Of a stretch of DNA of 64,000 bases, positions 1 through 8,126 are shown piece after piece. Made by a program: the position numbers and the translations under genes. Position 1 is the first letter of the stretch; each line of letters begins with the position of its first letter. Below the pieces are notes generated by a model, which had not been told where the DNA came from, did not search any database, and saw nothing but the letters and a program-made list of their open reading frames with translations. The stretch is from assembly GCF_002531755.2 (NCBI RefSeq), contig NZ_CP035000.1, positions 186,001 through 250,000 on the forward strand, given 5' to 3'. The DNA is from Rhizobium acidisoli (GTDB lineage: Bacteria; Pseudomonadota; Alphaproteobacteria; Rhizobiales; Rhizobiaceae).

Positions 1-1220
1 CCGAAGACGCTCCGGCCGCCGAAATCGGCGGAGTGGCGGAATTCGCCGGCGATGATTTCCTTGAGGTCGGGACCTGTCACATAGCGTTCCATCTGCCTGG
101 ACTGGTCATCCAGGCGCTTGAGCGCCTGCAGCTCTTCCTCCCGTCCGAGCCTGCCCTTCTGCACTGCCGATTTCATCACCCCGATCGTCTCGTCATAGAC
201 CTTGAGCGGCACCGGGAAAGGATGGCGGTCCTTGCCGCCGTGGGCGATCGAGAAGCGTGCCGGATCGGAAAACCGGCAGGGCGCGCCGTGGACGACTTCG
301 GCCACCATGGCCAGCGCCTCCACCGTGCGGGCGCCGACACCGGGAACCAGCAGCAGCTCTTCGAAATCCGCCGGCCCTCGGTCGGCCGCGGCGGCGAGGT
401 TTCCATGGAGGCGCCGCATATTGACATCGCTCTCGCGCACATCGTGATGCGCCGGCATGATCAGGTGCGGCAGCATCGGCTGCTCGGCCGGCTCGGGCGG
501 CGGCTGCTCGACACGCAGCAGCGCGGCGGCCTCGCGGATGATGCGGTCGGGACCGAGTGTTGCCAGCAGATCGAGCTGGCCGCGCCGCGACCGCTCGGCG
601 CGCCTGTCGGCCAGATTGACGATCGTGCCCTGGCTCCTGCCCTCGATTGCCGCATGCGGCGAATCGACAAAACTCTCCAGCCCTTCCGACAGCCAGTGAT
701 AGCGCCGGGCCTGCCGCCTGTCGCCGTTCATGCCCTGTTGCACGACCACCCAATGGCCGTCATCGGCAACGATGAAACCGTGCAGATAAAGATCGAACCC
801 ATCCTGAAGCGCAGCGCTGTCGACCTTGGCGATGAGACGGCTCGTCGTCGCCAGGCCTTCGCCATCGAGGCCGACGCGTTCGCCGATCGAGACGAGCTCC
901 TGCGGGGTTTTGCGCGAATGCGCGCCGCGGCCGCCGCATACATGCAGGCCGAGTTCGCCGGCGCGCGGTTTCAGCCCGCGCTTCAACGCGCCGAGAACGC
1001 TTGTCGTGATGCCGGAGGAATGCCAGTCCATGCCCATCACTGCGCCGAAGGACTGGAACCAGAAAGGGTGGGCGAGCCTGCGCAGGAATTCGTCACGGCC
1101 GTAGTGATGCACGATCGCTTCGGTGATCAGGGCTCCGAGCCGCGTCATCCGGTCGCCGAGCCAATGCGGCACACGTCCCCCGTGAAGGGGAAGATCGGCA
1201 CTGCCTGCGCGTTGTGACAT
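1..1220 (-). CDS. DUF763 domain protein (3' end beyond window)
   Basis: The reverse strand is open from an ATG at 1220 to the left edge, at least 406 codons, so the C-terminus is missing. The protein begins MSQRAGSADLPLHGGRVPHW and contains GMDWHSSGITTSVLGALKRG, GLHVCGGRGAHSRKTP and a VPGVGARTVEAL stretch that resembles a helix-hairpin-helix DNA-binding motif. This pattern fits the DUF763 family, whose biochemical role is not established to my knowledge. The helix-hairpin-helix suggests nucleic-acid contact, which is inference. It is divergent from the phospholipase-D-like gene across a gap of about 120 bp. Confidence 0.85.
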   Translation of the reverse strand, partial: MSQRAGSADLPLHGGRVPHWLGDRMTRLGALITEAIVHHYGRDEFLRRLAHPFWFQSFGAVMGMDWHSSGITTSVLGALKRGLKPRAGELGLHVCGGRGAHSRKTPQELVSIGERVGLDGEGLATTSRLIAKVDSAALQDGFDLYLHGFIVADDGHWVVVQQGMNGDRRQARRYHWLSEGLESFVDSPHAAIEGRSQGTIVNLADRRAERSRRGQLDLLATLGPDRIIREAAALLRVEQPPPEPAEQPMLPHLIMPAHHDVRESDVNMRRLHGNLAAAADRGPADFEELLLVPGVGARTVEALAMVAEVVHGAPCRFSDPARFSIAHGGKDRHPFPVPLKVYDETIGVMKSAVQKGRLGREEELQALKRLDDQSRQMERYVTGPDLKEIIAGEFRHSADFGGRSVF

Positions 1221-1283
1221 TTCGTTTCCTTACGCTTCCATCACCGGAAAAAGTCAGCCCGGCCGCCTCTTCCGACGCCGCAC

Positions 1284-1308
1284 GGAACCCAAAAATATTC
1301 CAGGCGTT
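1284..1308 (+). promoter_or_regulatory. EcfG-type general stress promoter
   Basis: GGAAC at 1284-1288 and CGTT at 1305-1308 are separated by 16 bases. This is an exact match to the GGAAC-N16/17-CGTT consensus of EcfG/RpoE4 sigma factors of Alphaproteobacteria. It lies 29 bases upstream of the ATG at 1338, a normal promoter-to-start distance. Confidence 0.7.
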
Positions 1309-1337
1309 TGTTTTCGCAGTTAGAAGCCGAGGCAATC

Positions 1338-2894
1338 ATGACCGCAATCGAGACCGTCTTCAATAACCCGAGCCTGCCCCAGGCAAAATCGCAATGGCCG
1401 GACGGCCGCGAAAAACAGAATAACAGCGCGTTGCGCCTGGAAGGCAGCGCCGAGAAGGCGGCCTTCCTGATCAACGGCAACCGATATTTCGCCGAAGTTT
1501 CGCGGGCGCTGCGCCAGGCACGGCGCACGATCTGGATCATCGGCTGGGATTTCAATCCCGACATCCCATTAGAGCCGGAGAAATCCGACGAGACTTTGGC
1601 AGACCTGTTGCATGGGCTCGCAGAGGCCAATCCCGAACTCGAGATACGCATCCTAATCTGGGCGCTCGGGCCGGTCTATTCGGAAAAATCCCTGCAGGTG
1701 CTTCGCAAGAAGAACTTCCCGAGGAATGCCAGGATCGACCTGCGTTTCGATCTTCAAAGTGCCGTTCGCGGCTGCCACCATCAGAAACTCGTTTGCATCG
1801 ACGACGCCGTCGGTTTTATCGGCGGCATCGACCTGACGTCGCGGCGATGGGACACAAAACGCCATCATGCATGGGACAGGCATCGGCGGGACCCCGAGGG
1901 CGTGTCCTACGATCCGCTGCATGACGTTCAGGCGATGGTCACGGGCGACGCCGCCCGGCTGATCGGCGATATCGCCAGGCGGCGCTGGGAAACAGCCACC
2001 GGCGAAGGGCACCGGCCGCTTGCCGAGCGCGCGCCCTTTCCCTGGCCGGACGATCTTGCCGTTTCGCTGCGGGATATCCCGGTAAGATTCGCGCTCACGG
2101 AGCCGGCGACGAGCTTGCGCGCCGGCATCAGCGACGGTATCGCCTCGACATTGGACATCATCTCCCGGGCACGGCACCTGCTTTATATCGAGGCGCAATA
2201 TCTCGCCTCCTTCCGCGTCGCCGATGCCATTGCCGCGCGGCTGCAGGAGGAAGACGGGCCCGAGGTCGTTATCATCTGCACGCGCAGCTCCCACGGGCTG
2301 ATCGAAAAGATTATCATGGGCGGCAATCGCGACCGCGTCATCCGCCTTCTCAAACGGGCCGATCGCGCGAACCGGCTGCGGGTCTATTTTCCCGTTGTGC
2401 CCGGGCCAGCCGTGCCCGGGCCGACAGTGCCCGGGCCAATCGTCCCCGGGCCGACAGCGCCGGCCACGGTCGACGAGGTCGAGGTGCTCATCCATTCCAA
2501 ACTGATGATCGCCGACGATGAGCTGGTGCGCATCGGCTCATCCAATCTCAACAATCGCTCCGAAGGGATTGATTCGGAATGCGATATCCACTTCGAGTCT
2601 GAAACAGACGAGCACCGCCGCGCGGTGGCGGAGCTGCGCAACCGCCTGCTTGCGGAATATCTCGGAACAGGCACCGAGACCTTTGCAGCCGCCTACGCGC
2701 AAAGCGGCTCGGTGATCGAAGGGATCGAGGCGCTGAATGGTGGCGCCCAGGGTTTGAGAGAATTCGCCATCGAGCTTTCCGGCAGCATCTCACCGGTCAG
2801 AGGGACCGGATTCTTTGACCCGGCCCGGCCTTTCCTGCCGCTACGCCGATTGGGCCTCGGCGCGCTCGTCCGCCTCCTCGTCCGTCCGGCGTGA
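1338..2894 (+). CDS. Phospholipase D / cardiolipin synthase-like protein
   Basis: This is a PLD-superfamily protein of about 518 aa with two HKD motifs: HHQKLVCIDD followed by FIGGIDL in the N-terminal half, and HSKLMIADD followed by GSSNLNNRS in the C-terminal half. Two HKD motifs form one catalytic centre for phosphatidyl transfer or phosphodiester cleavage. The neighbours (YbhN-like, YbhP-like) recall the E. coli ybhP-clsB-ybhN locus, so a cardiolipin synthase B-like role is plausible. ATG 1338 is preferred over TTG 1308 because GAGG lies five bases upstream and the promoter's -10 element ends at 1308. A VPGPx repeat separates the catalytic halves. The 3' end overlaps the convergent YbhN-like gene by 54 bp. 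Confidence 0.85.
   Translation: MTAIETVFNNPSLPQAKSQWPDGREKQNNSALRLEGSAEKAAFLINGNRYFAEVSRALRQARRTIWIIGWDFNPDIPLEPEKSDETLADLLHGLAEANPELEIRILIWALGPVYSEKSLQVLRKKNFPRNARIDLRFDLQSAVRGCHHQKLVCIDDAVGFIGGIDLTSRRWDTKRHHAWDRHRRDPEGVSYDPLHDVQAMVTGDAARLIGDIARRRWETATGEGHRPLAERAPFPWPDDLAVSLRDIPVRFALTEPATSLRAGISDGIASTLDIISRARHLLYIEAQYLASFRVADAIAARLQEEDGPEVVIICTRSSHGLIEKIIMGGNRDRVIRLLKRADRANRLRVYFPVVPGPAVPGPTVPGPIVPGPTAPATVDEVEVLIHSKLMIADDELVRIGSSNLNNRSEGIDSECDIHFESETDEHRRAVAELRNRLLAEYLGTGTETFAAAYAQSGSVIEGIEALNGGAQGLREFAIELSGSISPVRGTGFFDPARPFLPLRRLGLGALVRLLVRPA
2397..2456 (+). repeat. Four 15-bp units encoding VPGPx
   Basis: Four in-frame 15-bp units (GTG/GTC CCC GGG CCA/CCG plus one variable codon) encode VPGPA, VPGPT, VPGPI and VPGPT. 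They form a proline-rich linker just before the second HKD motif of the phospholipase-D-like protein. The near-identical codons suggest slippage-driven expansion. Confidence 0.85.
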
Positions 2895-3800
2895 TCTTCG
2901 GAAGACGATCTCACTGATGAGGAGAAGCGCCGTTCCGAGCGCCAACGGTATGAAGAAATAGGCGCAGCGAAACGCGATCAGCGCGCCGATCGAGGCTTCC
3001 TGCGGCACCGCATAGGAGACGGTCGCCTCCAGGACGCCGAGCCCACCAGGAACATGGGTTGCGAGAATTGCCGAATTGGCCAGCACATACGCTGTCACCG
3101 ACCTGAAGAAAGCGACGTCGCCGAAGGCCGAAAGCATCTGGTGCAGGCAGGCGGAAACGAGAATGAAGTTGATCGTCCCGACCACGACCTGCGCGACGGC
3201 AATCGAAAATCGCGGCAGCTGAAACGACCATCGCCAAAGCCGCAGCTTGCCGCGGATGAAAAACGCCAGCGCCGCATAGACGACCGGCACGATGAGCGCC
3301 AGCACGCCGAAGATGCGTACGCTGGCCGGATCAAGCCGCAACAGGCGCCCGGCATCACCCGGATTGACGATCAGAGCAAGGCCGCCGAGCGTGATCAGCC
3401 CGAGCCCGACCGTGACGCCGCAGAACAGGATGATCTTCGCCACGTCCTCGGTCGTCAGTCCCCAGCGCGAATAAAAGCGGTAGCGGAAGGCACCGCTGCT
3501 CAGCCCGGCAAAACCGATATTGTGGCCGAGCGACAGGCTGATGAACGAAGCCAATGCAATTTTGGGATACGGCAAGGATTTGCCGAGCGAACGGATCGCC
3601 AGCAGATCGAAACAGCCAAGACATAGATAGGATGCCGCAGCAAAGAGAAGCGCTGTACAGAAGCTTGAAAGCGGTATGCTGCGAACCGACTGGACGATCT
3701 GGTAGAGGCTGTACTGCTCGAAGATGCGATAGAGAAGAAAGACCGCAAAACCAAGGGCGGCAACCAGCAGTCCATTCCAGCTCATGCTTTTCAAACTCAT
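2841..3800 (-). CDS. YbhN/UPF0104-type integral membrane protein
   Basis: This is a 319-aa protein of many hydrophobic segments, typical of the lysylphosphatidylglycerol synthase transmembrane region / YbhN (UPF0104) family. Visible family features are the SLSLGHNIGFAGLSSGAFRYRFY segment region near residues 88-110 and ATHVPGGLGVLE near residue 250. In E. coli ybhN neighbours clsB and ybhP, the same three families found here, so a role in phospholipid handling or membrane homeostasis is inferred. The start at 3800 follows a GAGG sequence. An exact EcfG-type promoter lies 44-68 bp upstream. The C-terminal codons overlap the convergent phospholipase-D-like gene. Confidence 0.85.
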   Translation of the reverse strand: MSLKSMSWNGLLVAALGFAVFLLYRIFEQYSLYQIVQSVRSIPLSSFCTALLFAAASYLCLGCFDLLAIRSLGKSLPYPKIALASFISLSLGHNIGFAGLSSGAFRYRFYSRWGLTTEDVAKIILFCGVTVGLGLITLGGLALIVNPGDAGRLLRLDPASVRIFGVLALIVPVVYAALAFFIRGKLRLWRWSFQLPRFSIAVAQVVVGTINFILVSACLHQMLSAFGDVAFFRSVTAYVLANSAILATHVPGGLGVLEATVSYAVPQEASIGALIAFRCAYFFIPLALGTALLLISEIVFRRSRRTDEEADERAEAQSA

Positions 3801-3841
3801 CGATTGTCCTCGGGAGTGCGAGCGCGGTGGGTCGATAATCT

Positions 3842-3868
3842 GGAACGATCAAACGAGTTTTGTGTTCC
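3842..3868. promoter_or_regulatory. Overlapping divergent EcfG-type promoters
   Basis: On the minus strand GGAAC (3868-3864), a 16-base spacer and CGTT (3847-3844) match the EcfG consensus exactly and point at the YbhN-like gene starting at 3800. On the plus strand GGAAC (3842-3846), 16 bases and TGTT (3863-3866) match with one deviation and point at the EEP gene at 3915. The two promoters share almost the same bases. Confidence 0.65.
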
Positions 3869-3914
3869 CCCGGAACAAGGTCGATGTCCCCATGGGACGA
3901 ATTTCAGCGGGCCC

Positions 3915-4643
3915 ATGGCGGAAAAATCAATCAAAGTCCTGACTTACAACGTGCACAGCTGTATCGGTAGCGACCGTAAGCTCGATCCCGGGCGCATCGC
4001 TGCGGTCATCGCCGAGGCACAAGCCGACATCGTCGCGCTTCAGGAGGTCGATGTCCTCAGGCGCCGGACTGGCGGCATCGACCAGGCCCATATGATCGCC
4101 TCACTTCTCGAGATGCAGGCCCATTTTCACCCAGCGCTGTCGGTCGCCGAAGAGCAGTATGGCGATGCGATCATCACCGCTCTGCCGACGGGCGCGGTCA
4201 AGGCCGGCCCGCTGCCATCCATCGGCGAACAGCGCGGCGCCATTTCCGTCGAAATCCTGGTCGGCAACAGAAAACTGCTGGTCGTCAACACCCATCTGGG
4301 CCTTCGCGGCCGCGAGCGCATGCGGCAGATGACGACGCTCTTGAACGCGGGCTGGCTGCGCGGCACGGCGGACGAACCGCTTCCCACTATTCTCTGTGGC
4401 GACTTCAACGCCATTCCGTCGTCGGCGACGTACCGACTTGCCGCGCGATCGCTGAAGGACGCCCAGCGCGCAGGCAATGCGCGGCCTAGAGCGACCTTTC
4501 CCGCCCGCTACCCGCTGATGCGTCTCGACCACGTCTTCGTCACCGACGACCTCATCGTCAAGCAGGCGACGGTTCTGGAAAACCGCCTGGCAAGGGTCGC
4601 CTCCGACCACCTTCCTCTGCTCGCGGAAATTGCCTTCGCGTAA
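3915..4643 (+). CDS. EEP-family phosphatase/nuclease (YbhP-like)
   Basis: This 242-aa protein has all the motifs of the endonuclease/exonuclease/phosphatase fold: TYNVHSC, ALQEVD (metal-binding Glu), NTHLG, CGDFNAIP, RLDHVFV and SDHLPLLAE (catalytic His). The family hydrolyses phosphodiester or phosphomonoester bonds in nucleic acids, inositol phosphates or lipids. Pairing with phospholipase-D-like and YbhN-like genes points to lipid metabolism rather than DNA repair (inference). ATG 3915 was chosen over an upstream in-frame TTG at 3804, which would lie before the predicted promoter. The ribosome-binding site is weak. Confidence 0.85.
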   Translation: MAEKSIKVLTYNVHSCIGSDRKLDPGRIAAVIAEAQADIVALQEVDVLRRRTGGIDQAHMIASLLEMQAHFHPALSVAEEQYGDAIITALPTGAVKAGPLPSIGEQRGAISVEILVGNRKLLVVNTHLGLRGRERMRQMTTLLNAGWLRGTADEPLPTILCGDFNAIPSSATYRLAARSLKDAQRAGNARPRATFPARYPLMRLDHVFVTDDLIVKQATVLENRLARVASDHLPLLAEIAFA

Positions 4644-4684
4644 AACGCGCGCCGCAGCTCTTCGGATAGGATCGTCGCGCGCTT

Positions 4685-5191
4685 CTACCTGGCAAACTTC
4701 CGGTTCATCGCGGCCGCCACCAATGGCAGTGCCGTCGTCGTCACGGTTCCGAGCGGCAGCAGCCGGATGCCTCTCGTGATGACGAATGCTGCAGCCATTG
4801 CGCCTGCCAGCTTGAGCCAGGGCTGATTGCCAAGCTGCGCATGGGCGCTCGCATCGGCCCAGCGGGCGTTCTCAGCAACGACGGTCGCCGCCTGTCGCTG
4901 GATCACGTGAAGGCGGGCGCTGAGGTTTTCGAGTTCTTCTCTCAGGTCTCGCAGACGGTCTTCCAACACATGATCACCGGAGACCAGGAGACGGTCTTCG
5001 ACAATGCCTTCAACCGGAGCCTGGCGGCCGAGCGTCGCAATATAAGCCAGATATTCGGCCTCGCTCGCGAAGCCCTCACGCCTGATGAGATCGGGATTGG
5101 CGTTCGCCTCTTCGAAGGCAGCCGGCGCAGTGTCGGCATTGTCGCGCCCATCCCCATTCGTACCGGTGTCCCCGAATTCGTCCTTGAACAT
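4685..5191 (-). CDS. Hypothetical coiled-coil membrane protein
   Basis: This is a 168-aa protein of unknown function. It has an acidic N-terminus, a predicted coiled coil around residues 72-105 (repeated EDRLRDLREELENL pattern) and a hydrophobic C-terminal segment that could be one or two membrane helices, ending in the basic tail AAMNRKFAR. This architecture resembles small rhizobial envelope proteins of the DUF3618 type, but I cannot assign the family firmly. The ATG at 5191 is preceded by GGGAG at good spacing. It is convergent with the EEP gene, with a 41-bp gap. Confidence 0.6.
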   Translation of the reverse strand: MFKDEFGDTGTNGDGRDNADTAPAAFEEANANPDLIRREGFASEAEYLAYIATLGRQAPVEGIVEDRLLVSGDHVLEDRLRDLREELENLSARLHVIQRQAATVVAENARWADASAHAQLGNQPWLKLAGAMAAAFVITRGIRLLPLGTVTTTALPLVAAAMNRKFAR

Positions 5192-5301
5192 GATGCATCT
5201 CCCGTTGTTCCTGGCGATAGAACGCTCGAAGGATCAGAAGGATGCATCGGCCGCGGTTTTGGGGCGGGGTCCGGTCGGGACCTCCGCGCCTGCCACAACC
5301 G

Positions 5302-6438
5302 TCATCGTCGCGACGCGCCGAAACGTTCGGGCCGAAACGCCGCCAGCAGCGGATGGCGGCGGCCGGTGGCGATCTCGTCCGCAAGCAACTCGCCGGCGAT
5401 CAGGCCGAGGGTCGCGCCGCTATGGCTGAAGGCGACGAAATAGCCCCAGATCGACGGCAGCTCGCCGAAGACCGGCTCGCCGTCGCCCGGAATGGGCTTC
5501 GGGCCGACCCCATAATCGTCGACCTCAAGCGTCGGATTGCCTTCGAGAACCCTTGAAGCTTCGCGCAGCAGCCCGTCCAGCGTCGATTGCCTGACCTCAT
5601 AGCTGCCGTCCGGCTTCACTCCGACCTCTTCCTCGGACCAGGCCGAATCGAGCGCGAAACCGCCATTGGGTGTGGGCCGGATGGCGACGCGGGGAGTGTT
5701 GAGCACGGCCTTCAGCGCATGGCGGATCGGCTTGGTCCTGACGAGCAGGGCGACCGGCGTTGCATCGTCGATATGCTGGCCGGCTTCGGCGACGATTGCC
5801 GGAACGGCGCCGCCTGCGGCAAGCAGCACGGACTCCGCTTCCCAATACCTGCCGTCCGCGGTGCTCACGCCGCGGACGCGGGCGCCTTCGACATCAATTT
5901 TCGCGCGCCCGGCGTCCGTCACGATCTCGCCGCCGAGAAAACGGAATTCCTCCGCGAGAATGCCGATCAGGGATGGGAGATCGACCCAGCCTTCCCCGGG
6001 ATTGAAGATCGCACCCTGAGGCGTCACCGCGCCGGCGTCGACACCGGGCGTGGTTCCGGCAATGTTTTCCTGCGCCAGCCATTGCGCGTGATAGCCGAGA
6101 TCGCACTCATAGTTGAAGATCTCGGCAATCTCATTACCGGCGTCATCGGCATCCCAGGTCAGCCCGCCATCGAAACGCAGCCAGGGCGCATCCGGATATC
6201 GGGCGGCGAGCGTTCGATACCGGTCGATGCCGGCAAGGCGCAGCCGGTGATAGGCATCGGAGCGTCTCCGGGCCGAATTGAGCCAGGCGAGCGAACGGCC
6301 GGAAGCGCCATTGGCGAGCGGCCCGTCACTGACGAGCACGGTGGCGATCCCAAGGCGCGCGAGATGGACGGCCGTCGAGACGCCGAATATGCCGCCGCCG
6401 ATGACGACAACCTTCGAAGGTTTTGGGGAAGCATTCAT
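5302..6438 (-). CDS. FAD-dependent amino acid/amine oxidoreductase (DAO family)
   Basis: This 378-aa protein carries the Rossmann dinucleotide-binding signature VVVIGGGIFGVSTAVHLA at its N-terminus and ends with the DAO-family region PIPGDGEPVFGELP and FSHSGATLGLIAGELLADEI. Such enzymes oxidise D-amino acids, sarcosine/glycine derivatives or opines using FAD. It lies immediately downstream, on the same strand, of a polar amino-acid ABC transporter, so it probably oxidises the imported compound (inference). ATG 6438 has AAGG about eight bases upstream; a longer form from 6483 is possible. Confidence 0.85.
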   Translation of the reverse strand: MNASPKPSKVVVIGGGIFGVSTAVHLARLGIATVLVSDGPLANGASGRSLAWLNSARRRSDAYHRLRLAGIDRYRTLAARYPDAPWLRFDGGLTWDADDAGNEIAEIFNYECDLGYHAQWLAQENIAGTTPGVDAGAVTPQGAIFNPGEGWVDLPSLIGILAEEFRFLGGEIVTDAGRAKIDVEGARVRGVSTADGRYWEAESVLLAAGGAVPAIVAEAGQHIDDATPVALLVRTKPIRHALKAVLNTPRVAIRPTPNGGFALDSAWSEEEVGVKPDGSYEVRQSTLDGLLREASRVLEGNPTLEVDDYGVGPKPIPGDGEPVFGELPSIWGYFVAFSHSGATLGLIAGELLADEIATGRRHPLLAAFRPERFGASRR

Positions 6439-6523
6439 GTCGATAACCTTGTTTCCTGCTATGTCGAACGAATTCCGATGCATCCGTCGTGAGAGACGGC
6501 GGCGGCATGCTTCACGTCAGGGG

Positions 6524-8074
6524 CTAGAGGACTTCAGCAAGGAAGCGCTTCAGCCGCTCGCTTTGGGGATTGTCGAAGATCTGCTGTGGGCAACCGGCCT
6601 CGACGATCCGGCCCTCATCCATGAACACCACCTGATCGGCGACCCTGCGCGCAAATCCCATCTCGTGCGTGACGACGGCCATGGTCATGCCCTGGCGGCC
6701 AAGCGCCGCCATCAGGTCGAGAACGCCCTTGACCAGTTCGGGATCGAGCGCACTCGTCACTTCGTCGAACAGGATAAGCTCCGGATCCATGGCAAGAGCT
6801 CGCGCGATGGCGACGCGCTGCTGCTGCCCACCCGATAGACCTGCCGGGCGATGATCTCTGCGCTCGGCAAGACCGACCTCGGCCAAACGCGCCTCGGCGA
6901 TGCGTCGCGCCTCCTGCCTCGGCATCTTCTTGATCTTCGTCAGGGAAAGCATGACGTTCTCAAGCGCTGTATGATCGGGAAAGAGGTTGAAGTGCTGGAA
7001 GACCATCCCCACCCGCCGGCGCAACCGCTCCGGTTTCATGGCCAGAATGCTGTCGCCATCGAGCAGGATGTCGCCGCCTTTCGGTTCCACCAGCCTGTTC
7101 ATGCAGCGCAAAAGCGTCGATTTGCCCGAGCCGGAGGGTCCGATGATGCAGGTGACGGTCCCGGCGGCGATGTCGAGGTCGACGCCCTTCAGCACATCGA
7201 GATCGCCATAGGCCATGCTCAGATCCCGGATGTTCAGGGCGCCGCCCTGGAAGCGCGGTTTCGTCTCTCCGGAAGATTTGGCCGCGGGCTGCGGGACGGC
7301 AGCGGCCTGCAATTCGCTGACCTCGGCCAGACCGCTCGCAGCACCCATGCCGCGGCCCTGTTTTCCCAGACGCAGTCTCACGTCGATATAGTTGACCAGG
7401 TGGGTGAGCGGCACGGTGATGACGAGATAGAAGAGGCCCGCCAGCAGCAAGGGCGACAGATTGCCCGTTACGACAGCCTGATCCTGCCCGACGCGGAAGA
7501 TCTCCCGCTCGGAGGCGAGCAATCCGAGGAAATAGACGAGGCTGGAATCCTTGACGTTTCCGATGAACTGATTGACCAGCGCCGGCAGGACGCGCCGGAT
7601 GCCTTGCGGAACAACGATCAGGCGCATGCCCTGCCCGTAGCTCATGCTCAGCGCCCGGCAGGCTTCCATCTGGCCGCGCTCGACGCTTTGGATGCCCGAG
7701 CGGAAGATTTCGCCGATATAGGCCCCGGCGATCAGGCTGAGCGCCAGGATGCCGAGCGGGAATGGCGACGGGCCGAAGATCTCGCGTCCGATCCGGGCAA
7801 AACCCTGACCGATGATCAGGATCGTGACGATCGCCGGCAAGCCGCGAAAGATATCGGTATAGATGCGCGCGGGCAGCCGCAGCCAGCGGGACTGCGAGAT
7901 GCCCATCACGGCGAGAGCCATGCCGATGACGACGCCGAGCACCGTCGAGGCGGCGGCCAGGATCAGGGTGTTCTTCAGGCCGACGCTGATCATGCTCGGC
8001 AGCACTTCCGCCATGGCGTCCCAATCCAGGAAGCTGCGGCGCAGATTTTCAAGCCAGTTCATCGAGATCCCCAT
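6524..8074 (-). CDS. Polar amino-acid ABC transporter, fused permease-ATPase
   Basis: This 516-aa protein joins two subunits that are usually separate. Residues about 1-235 form a HisM/GlnP-type permease with several membrane helices and the coupling segment EACRALSMSYGQGMRLIVVP. A linker of about 40 residues leads to an ATPase with Walker A GPSGSGKST, signature LSGGQQQRVAIARA, Walker B LILFDEVTSALDPE and the switch histidine VTHEMGF. The ATPase matches the GlnQ/HisP class that energises uptake of polar amino acids and opines. It lies between the binding protein gene and the FAD oxidase gene, in one probable operon. Start 8074 has GAGGG upstream; ATG 8062 is an alternative. Confidence 0.92.
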   Translation of the reverse strand: MGISMNWLENLRRSFLDWDAMAEVLPSMISVGLKNTLILAAASTVLGVVIGMALAVMGISQSRWLRLPARIYTDIFRGLPAIVTILIIGQGFARIGREIFGPSPFPLGILALSLIAGAYIGEIFRSGIQSVERGQMEACRALSMSYGQGMRLIVVPQGIRRVLPALVNQFIGNVKDSSLVYFLGLLASEREIFRVGQDQAVVTGNLSPLLLAGLFYLVITVPLTHLVNYIDVRLRLGKQGRGMGAASGLAEVSELQAAAVPQPAAKSSGETKPRFQGGALNIRDLSMAYGDLDVLKGVDLDIAAGTVTCIIGPSGSGKSTLLRCMNRLVEPKGGDILLDGDSILAMKPERLRRRVGMVFQHFNLFPDHTALENVMLSLTKIKKMPRQEARRIAEARLAEVGLAERRDHRPAGLSGGQQQRVAIARALAMDPELILFDEVTSALDPELVKGVLDLMAALGRQGMTMAVVTHEMGFARRVADQVVFMDEGRIVEAGCPQQIFDNPQSERLKRFLAEVL

Positions 8075-8094
8075 CGAAGCCCTCGCCGGGCATA

Positions 8095-8120
8095 AGGCCG
8101 TCCGCCGGAGCGGACGGCCT
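8095..8120 (-). terminator. Intercistronic hairpin after binding-protein gene
   Basis: A perfect 10-bp stem (AGGCCGTCCG / CGGACGGCCT) with a 6-base loop lies seven bases after the binding-protein stop and before the permease-ATPase start. There is no T-run, so it more likely attenuates transcription or stabilises the upstream mRNA than ends it. Confidence 0.6.
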
Positions 8121-8126
8121 GCGGCC

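Noticed and set aside
33..1217. 394-codon plus-strand frame at the left edge
   Set aside because: It is the shadow of the DUF763 gene on the minus strand, which has conserved motifs and a proper start.
5187..5211. GGAAC-N16-TGTT before the coiled-coil membrane protein
   Set aside because: The -10 part would lie on the start codon of the gene, putting the transcript start inside the coding region, whereas the ATG has a good GGGAG site. Probably chance.
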